Source of the DNA: Trochalopteron elliotii
Taxonomy: Eukaryota > Chordata > Aves > Passeriformes > Leiothrichidae
Assembly (NCBI GenBank): GCA_024734555.1
Contig: JANPWX010000476.1
Span: forward strand, 568,545-632,544
Direction: 5' to 3'
DNA length: 64,000 nt
Part shown: piece after piece, positions 60,577-64,000 of the stretch
Layout of the letters: the number at the start of each line of letters is the position of its first letter
Numbering within the stretch: the stretch's first letter is position 1
Program-made: the position numbers and the translations under genes
The notes under the pieces: model-generated
The model's database searches: none
Seen by the model: only the letters and a program-made list of their open reading frames with translations
What the model was told of the DNA's origin: nothing

Positions 60577-62425
60577 CTTTTTCTTAATAAATAATCTTAA
60601 ATACTTAAATATTAATTATCAATATTTTACAGAAGAATTGATTCAATTAGATAAACTTGTATGATACCGTGTGAGAAAAAAAGGGGGAAAAGAAAGAGTA
60701 TTCAAGAGAAAAAAGGATTTTATAGAAGGTTTAATCCTCCCTTATAGGAATGAATATGGCGGAGTGGGAAAAACAGAACAAGAAAAAGAAAAAGAATTTA
60801 AATACCTCTGTTTGAAAACAACTTAATAGGGTTTTAACACTCCTTCATGGGAACCAATATGGCAGTGTGTTAAAAGAAGAGGAAGAAATAAAGAGAAGGA
60901 AGAAAGGAAAAAAGAAAGATAGGTGAAAAAAAGAAATAGAGAATATGTTTATTCAACACTCTCCTGACAGGTCCTAATAATTCCTCACTGGTGACCGCCC
61001 CTATTTTTTTTTCCCCCTTTCTTTTTTTCTGTTTTTTGGTTTTTTTTTTTTTTTTCTTTTTTTCTGTTTTTTCTGTTTTTTCTTTTTTTTTTTTAATCTT
61101 CCTTAGGCACCACCTCTCTCTGGTATCTTCCTACAAGACTCTCTGGTCCTTAAATAGCCACCCTTCACTTCAACCCTGACTATCTCACAGTTCAGAGCTC
61201 CTCAGTCTCCTTACAACAGGTTCAGGACCTGCACTGACACAAGGAATGGTCTGTGGACTTTTGGGACAAAGCCCTCACCCCAGAACCTCGCTCCTAACAG
61301 CTCCACCTCACACTTAAACAAAAACACTAACTCTGTTAAATAATAAATGAGCTGACCACTGAAAACTATTCAGGCAAATGAACAAATACCAACTAAATAC
61401 ATCCAAGTAGTCTTGAATTCAAACTCAAAACTTAATCAACTCAGATCTGGAAGGAAATCAACAAAGAGCACACTTCCCTACTTCGGCAGGTTCTAGCCCA
61501 TCCCTCTCACTCCTAGTGAGTGAGGAGTCCTCCTACAGCCAGCGGCCCTCTGTACCTGGTCGCTGCAACATAAGGAACTCACCCTCACCCTCCTCTTGTG
61601 ACACAAGTTTATCCCCTCCCTAGAGATTCCCCCCTGGATCCTAGTTGGGGTCCTAATCCCCCTTGTGCTGGGTCCCTCTCCTCCTCCCCCACTAGAAAGA
61701 AGGCAATCCCCTTTCTGGCGGCCACTCTCACCCTTTGGTCACTGGCTAGGAGTATTAACCCAGCCTCCAAGGTCCTAGTTCCCCAGGCGCAGACCCCCAC
61801 CGATGCTCGATCTGCCCAAAGGAACAATTCCCTCCAGGTGGACTTTCAGTGTTCAATCAGTGGCCCACTCTCCTCTGGGGGCCTAGAAGTATCCTGGCAC
61901 TGAAATCCACCCCTCAGAGTCCCCTTGTCCCACTTGGGAGCCCAGCAACCCCTCGTGCTGCGTCCTCCCTGTCAGGACTACAGGGGAAACGGGAGCCTAT
62001 GCGGGTAAAGGCAGCAAACAGGTAGATACTCCCCCTCCCTGGGGTACTCACACTCTCACTTTCACTTCCCTCCTTTCCCGGCCAGCCTCCTCTCAAGAGT
62101 CTGGAAATGTGGTACCGGGAGGTTGTCACTCACCTCGGGGATCCAAGTTGCAGGCCCCTGTCTCACACACATCCTCACACACTCATTTGCGGACCCCCTG
62201 ATGCCTCACACCTCACTCACAGCACCAACCGGTGTGCAGAGAGCCCCGTTCCCTCTCGGAGGGCCTTCACCATCTGGGCTGCCGTGCTCTCAGTAGTCCT
62301 TTGGGCAAACACCAGCTGTTCCATCCACAGTCCTGAAGAAGTCCACAATCTAGGGTGGAGAAAAACTTTCCAGGCATGCGTATTCCCAGGACCAGGCCTT
62401 CTTCAGGGCTGCTTCCAGATGTGGT
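60577..62425 (-). other. provirus leader (5' untranslated region), about 1.85 kb
   Basis: This lies between the primer-binding site and the gag ATG and is unusually long for a leader. It is purine-rich on the minus strand, with a long A-rich run at 61,004-61,095. Two imperfect copies of a 'cc..tata/atgggaa..aatatggc' block lie near 60,741 and 60,842. Short open frames (61,609-61,827; 61,914-62,129) show no recognisable product. A packaging signal and splice donor are expected here but were not identified. Its first 130 bp after the primer site also occur inverted beyond the 5' LTR. Confidence 0.75.
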
Positions 62426-62443
62426 ATCCCAGATGAGTCCCCA
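62426..62443 (-). other. primer-binding site, tRNA-Pro-like
   Basis: Minus strand TGGGGACTCATCTGGGAT, six bases from the end of U5. It matches the known tRNA-Pro primer-binding site at 15 of 18 positions; the differences are all transitions, two of them at CpG positions, as expected from decay. tRNA-Pro priming is common in gammaretroviruses. Confidence 0.85.
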
Positions 62444-62449
62444 GAAAAT

Positions 62450-62645
62450 TGTTATAAACGAGGCAGGGACTCAGGTGGAATAAAAAAAGGCACCTCATTT
62501 ATCAGTGTAACCACTGAGAATGGAAGCCCGAGATAAGACCAGGCGCCATGTGACAAGCCAGAAAAAAACAAGTAACAGAGTGAAAACATTGGGTGCTCCT
62601 TAAGACACTGAAGTCCACCGGAAAACCTTCAGGAAAGTCAGACAG
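62450..62645 (-). mobile_element. partial 5' LTR (R-U5 only, no U3)
   Basis: It aligns with the 3' LTR from TTATAACA inward to 53,394, with about 86% identity by eye. The match stops two bases short of the TATA box position, so U3 and the promoter are missing. The AATAAA has become GATAAA. Beyond it lies inverted leader sequence rather than U3. Confidence 0.9.
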
Positions 62646-62774
62646 GCCCTGAAGAAGGCCTCGTCGTGGGAAGACGCAACCAGAAGCTTTTTCTCCACCC
62701 TGGATTGTGAAAATCTTCAGGACTGTGGACGGCACAGTTGGTATTTGTTTGAAAGACCACAGAGAGCAGAGAGA

Positions 62775-63370
62775 AAAGAAAAAACACAGGGCTCCTGCTC
62801 CAAACAAAGCCACAGAACCTCCCACCGAGGCCACAAGCTCTGCATGCAACATTCTCCTTGCAAAAGAGAGCTTGCAGTTGCTGACAGCTCTGCCATGGAA
62901 CAGAAGCAACTAGGCAGCAGGGCCTTCTGGCTGCTGCAGACACAGGAAAACTCCAAGTGTAGCAGAATGTCTTGCAAGCCTGGGACAGCCATGAGTGGCA
63001 CTCCATGAGCTTCTCTGCTCCTACAGGGCACAGAAAACACAGAGGGTTCCTGCTGCAAGAAAAGCCACAGAACCCCCCACCAAGGCCACAAGCTCTGCGT
63101 GCAGCCTTCTCTCTGCAAAAGAGAGTTTGCAGCTGCTGACAGCTGTGCCATGGAAAAGAAGCAACTAGGCAGCAGGGTCTTGCTTCTGGCTGCTGCAGAC
63201 ATGGGAAAAGTCCAAGTGCAGCAGAATGTCTTGCAGGGCTGGGAGACACATGAGTGGCGCTCCTTGAGCTTCTCTGCTCCTACAGGGCACAGAAAACACA
63301 CAGGGCTCCTGGTGCCATCAAAGCCCAAGAACTCCCCACCCAGGCTACCAGAGCTGCCTGTGCCAGTTTC
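62775..63370. repeat. 255-bp tandem array, right part
   Basis: This is the same unit as at 52,446-53,197, resuming after the provirus. Unit starts are at 62,790, 63,045 and 63,304 (spacings 255 and 259), and the last copy fades by about 63,370. The 14 or so bases missing from the interrupted left unit appear here, just before 62,790, which shows the provirus split one unit. Confidence 0.9.
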
Positions 63371-63388
63371 AGACACACAAAGGACGAG

Positions 63389-63680
63389 GCAGACACCAGA
63401 AGGTCAAGCAGGAAAGCTTCTATTGTAATTTTCTGACTCTACCTTTTAGGCATTTTGATCAGAAGGCAAAAGATTGGTTACACAGGTTGCCACCTTTCTG
63501 ACCTGGTTGGTGAACATCACCATCAATCATATTTCTCCTCCCAGAGGAGAAATATGTAAACAAAACACATAGGTTCTAAATATATACATAGTTTACATGA
63601 AGCTGCATGAGAATCTCCACTACAAACTGCAAACACTGAAAAGCAGGAAAATTCAGGGTGATATCTCGCCCTTTTACCAT
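63389..63680 (-). mobile_element. LTR of the same family as the one nested in RNase H
   Basis: Its reverse complement matches 56,278-56,592 along most of its length, including ttctcatgcagcttca and ggtggcaacctgtgta. It lacks a clean AATAAA at the equivalent place. It abuts the right end of the 255-bp array. The ends are approximate and no target duplication was found. Confidence 0.75.
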
Positions 63681-64000
63681 GAAAAAAAGAAAAAGAAAAA
63701 AGAAAACGAACAATGTTCAATTTCTTCTCATGGAAGGGCCATTGGAGTAATCACTCAGTGGTTCCTCCATTTGTTGACCTTCATTTTGGTCATGGTCTCC
63801 TACCTTCTACATGCCAGGGTTAATAAAATTCTGCAGCACCAGTAAAGTGCTTGATGGCATGCAAAGCTTTGCCAATTGAATGTGCGGGGTTTCACCCTGC
63901 ATTCCCGGTTTTTGTTTTTGAAGAACTGTCCCTCAGTGGCACAACACAGGGTCTTCAGCAAATGAAACAAAGCAACATTGCTGACTCCCTTCAAAATTGA
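63681..64000. other. no gene seen
   Basis: A short A/G-rich run (63,681-63,708) is followed by unremarkable sequence to the window end. Confidence 0.5.

Larger units (their letters stand above)
53198..62645 (-). mobile_element. class I (gammaretrovirus-like) endogenous retrovirus, defective
   Basis: The minus-strand order is partial 5' LTR, primer-binding site, leader, gag, pro, RT, RNase H, integrase, env remnants, polypurine tract, 3' LTR. Class I assignment rests on the MGQ-starting matrix, a single CCHC knuckle, the tRNA-Pro-like primer-binding site and gag-pro-pol layout. R-U5 of the two LTRs differs at about 27 of 196 aligned positions by eye, so the insertion is old or the two ends have different origins. 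Every reading frame is broken by stops, frameshifts, an inserted LTR or a deletion. It sits inside the 255-bp array. A 4-bp AGAG at 53,194-53,197 may be the target duplication, but the right flank is AG-rich and does not decide it. Confidence 0.95.
62281..62768. repeat. inverted repeat flanking the provirus R-U5 and primer site
   Basis: Arm 1 at 62,281-62,409 is leader in minus orientation. Arm 2 at 62,646-62,768 is the same sequence in plus orientation. Both read GCCCTGAAGAAGGCCT at the inner edge and share 'tttttctccaccct' and 'cttcaggactgtgga'. By eye there are about 23 mismatches and two gaps over about 123 bp, so roughly 81% identity. The 236-bp centre holds the primer-binding site and R-U5. 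Confidence 0.9.

Noticed and set aside
1..64000. CRISPR arrays, operons, tRNA or rRNA genes, bacterial mobile elements
   Set aside because: Nothing of the kind was seen. CR1 and LTR content and noncoding density indicate vertebrate nuclear DNA.

Overview
The window looks like avian nuclear DNA, most likely from a songbird. It carries many short 3' fragments of the CR1 LINE, the main LINE family of birds. A solo LTR at 25.9-26.5 kb also has termini that resemble songbird ERVL-type LTRs; that match is from memory and unverified. I found no supportable host protein-coding gene or RNA gene. The open frames in the first 50 kb are short, lack recognisable domains and mostly lie in repeats.

Layout. 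From 1 to about 45 kb the sequence is intergenic or intronic. It holds about ten CR1 fragments, a clean solo LTR (25,925-26,484, 5-bp target duplication GCAAC), a second LTR-like unit with an internal 60-bp duplication (40,791-41,522), and weaker LTR-like stretches at 43.7-44.2 kb and 45.8-46.35 kb. A (CATC)n tract containing one undetermined base lies at 46.4-46.5 kb. From 49.4 to 50.7 kb a T-rich tract is followed by an A-rich tract. From 50.8 to 51.8 kb there is a CpG-rich block built from three diverged tandem units of about 257 bp with recurrent AAGATGGC motifs.

From 52.0 to 63.4 kb there is a second, unrelated tandem array with a unit of about 255 bp, into which several elements have inserted. 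The largest is a class I, gammaretrovirus-like endogenous retrovirus on the minus strand (53,198-62,645). It has a 3' LTR with perfect 8-bp inverted termini, a polypurine tract, env remnants, pol (integrase, RNase H, RT, protease), gag (nucleocapsid, capsid, proline-rich region, MGQ matrix), a leader of about 1.85 kb, a tRNA-Pro-like primer-binding site and a partial 5' LTR. It is a dead element. It has many in-frame stops and frameshifts, another LTR inserted in RNase H, and an env that has lost most of SU and the TM ectodomain.

The most unusual structure is at the 5' end of this provirus. The 5' LTR has R-U5 but no U3. In place of U3 there is an inverted copy, about 81% identical by eye, of the provirus's own leader, so R-U5-PBS sits between two inverted leader arms (62,281-62,768). 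All identities were counted by eye, and no database search was run.
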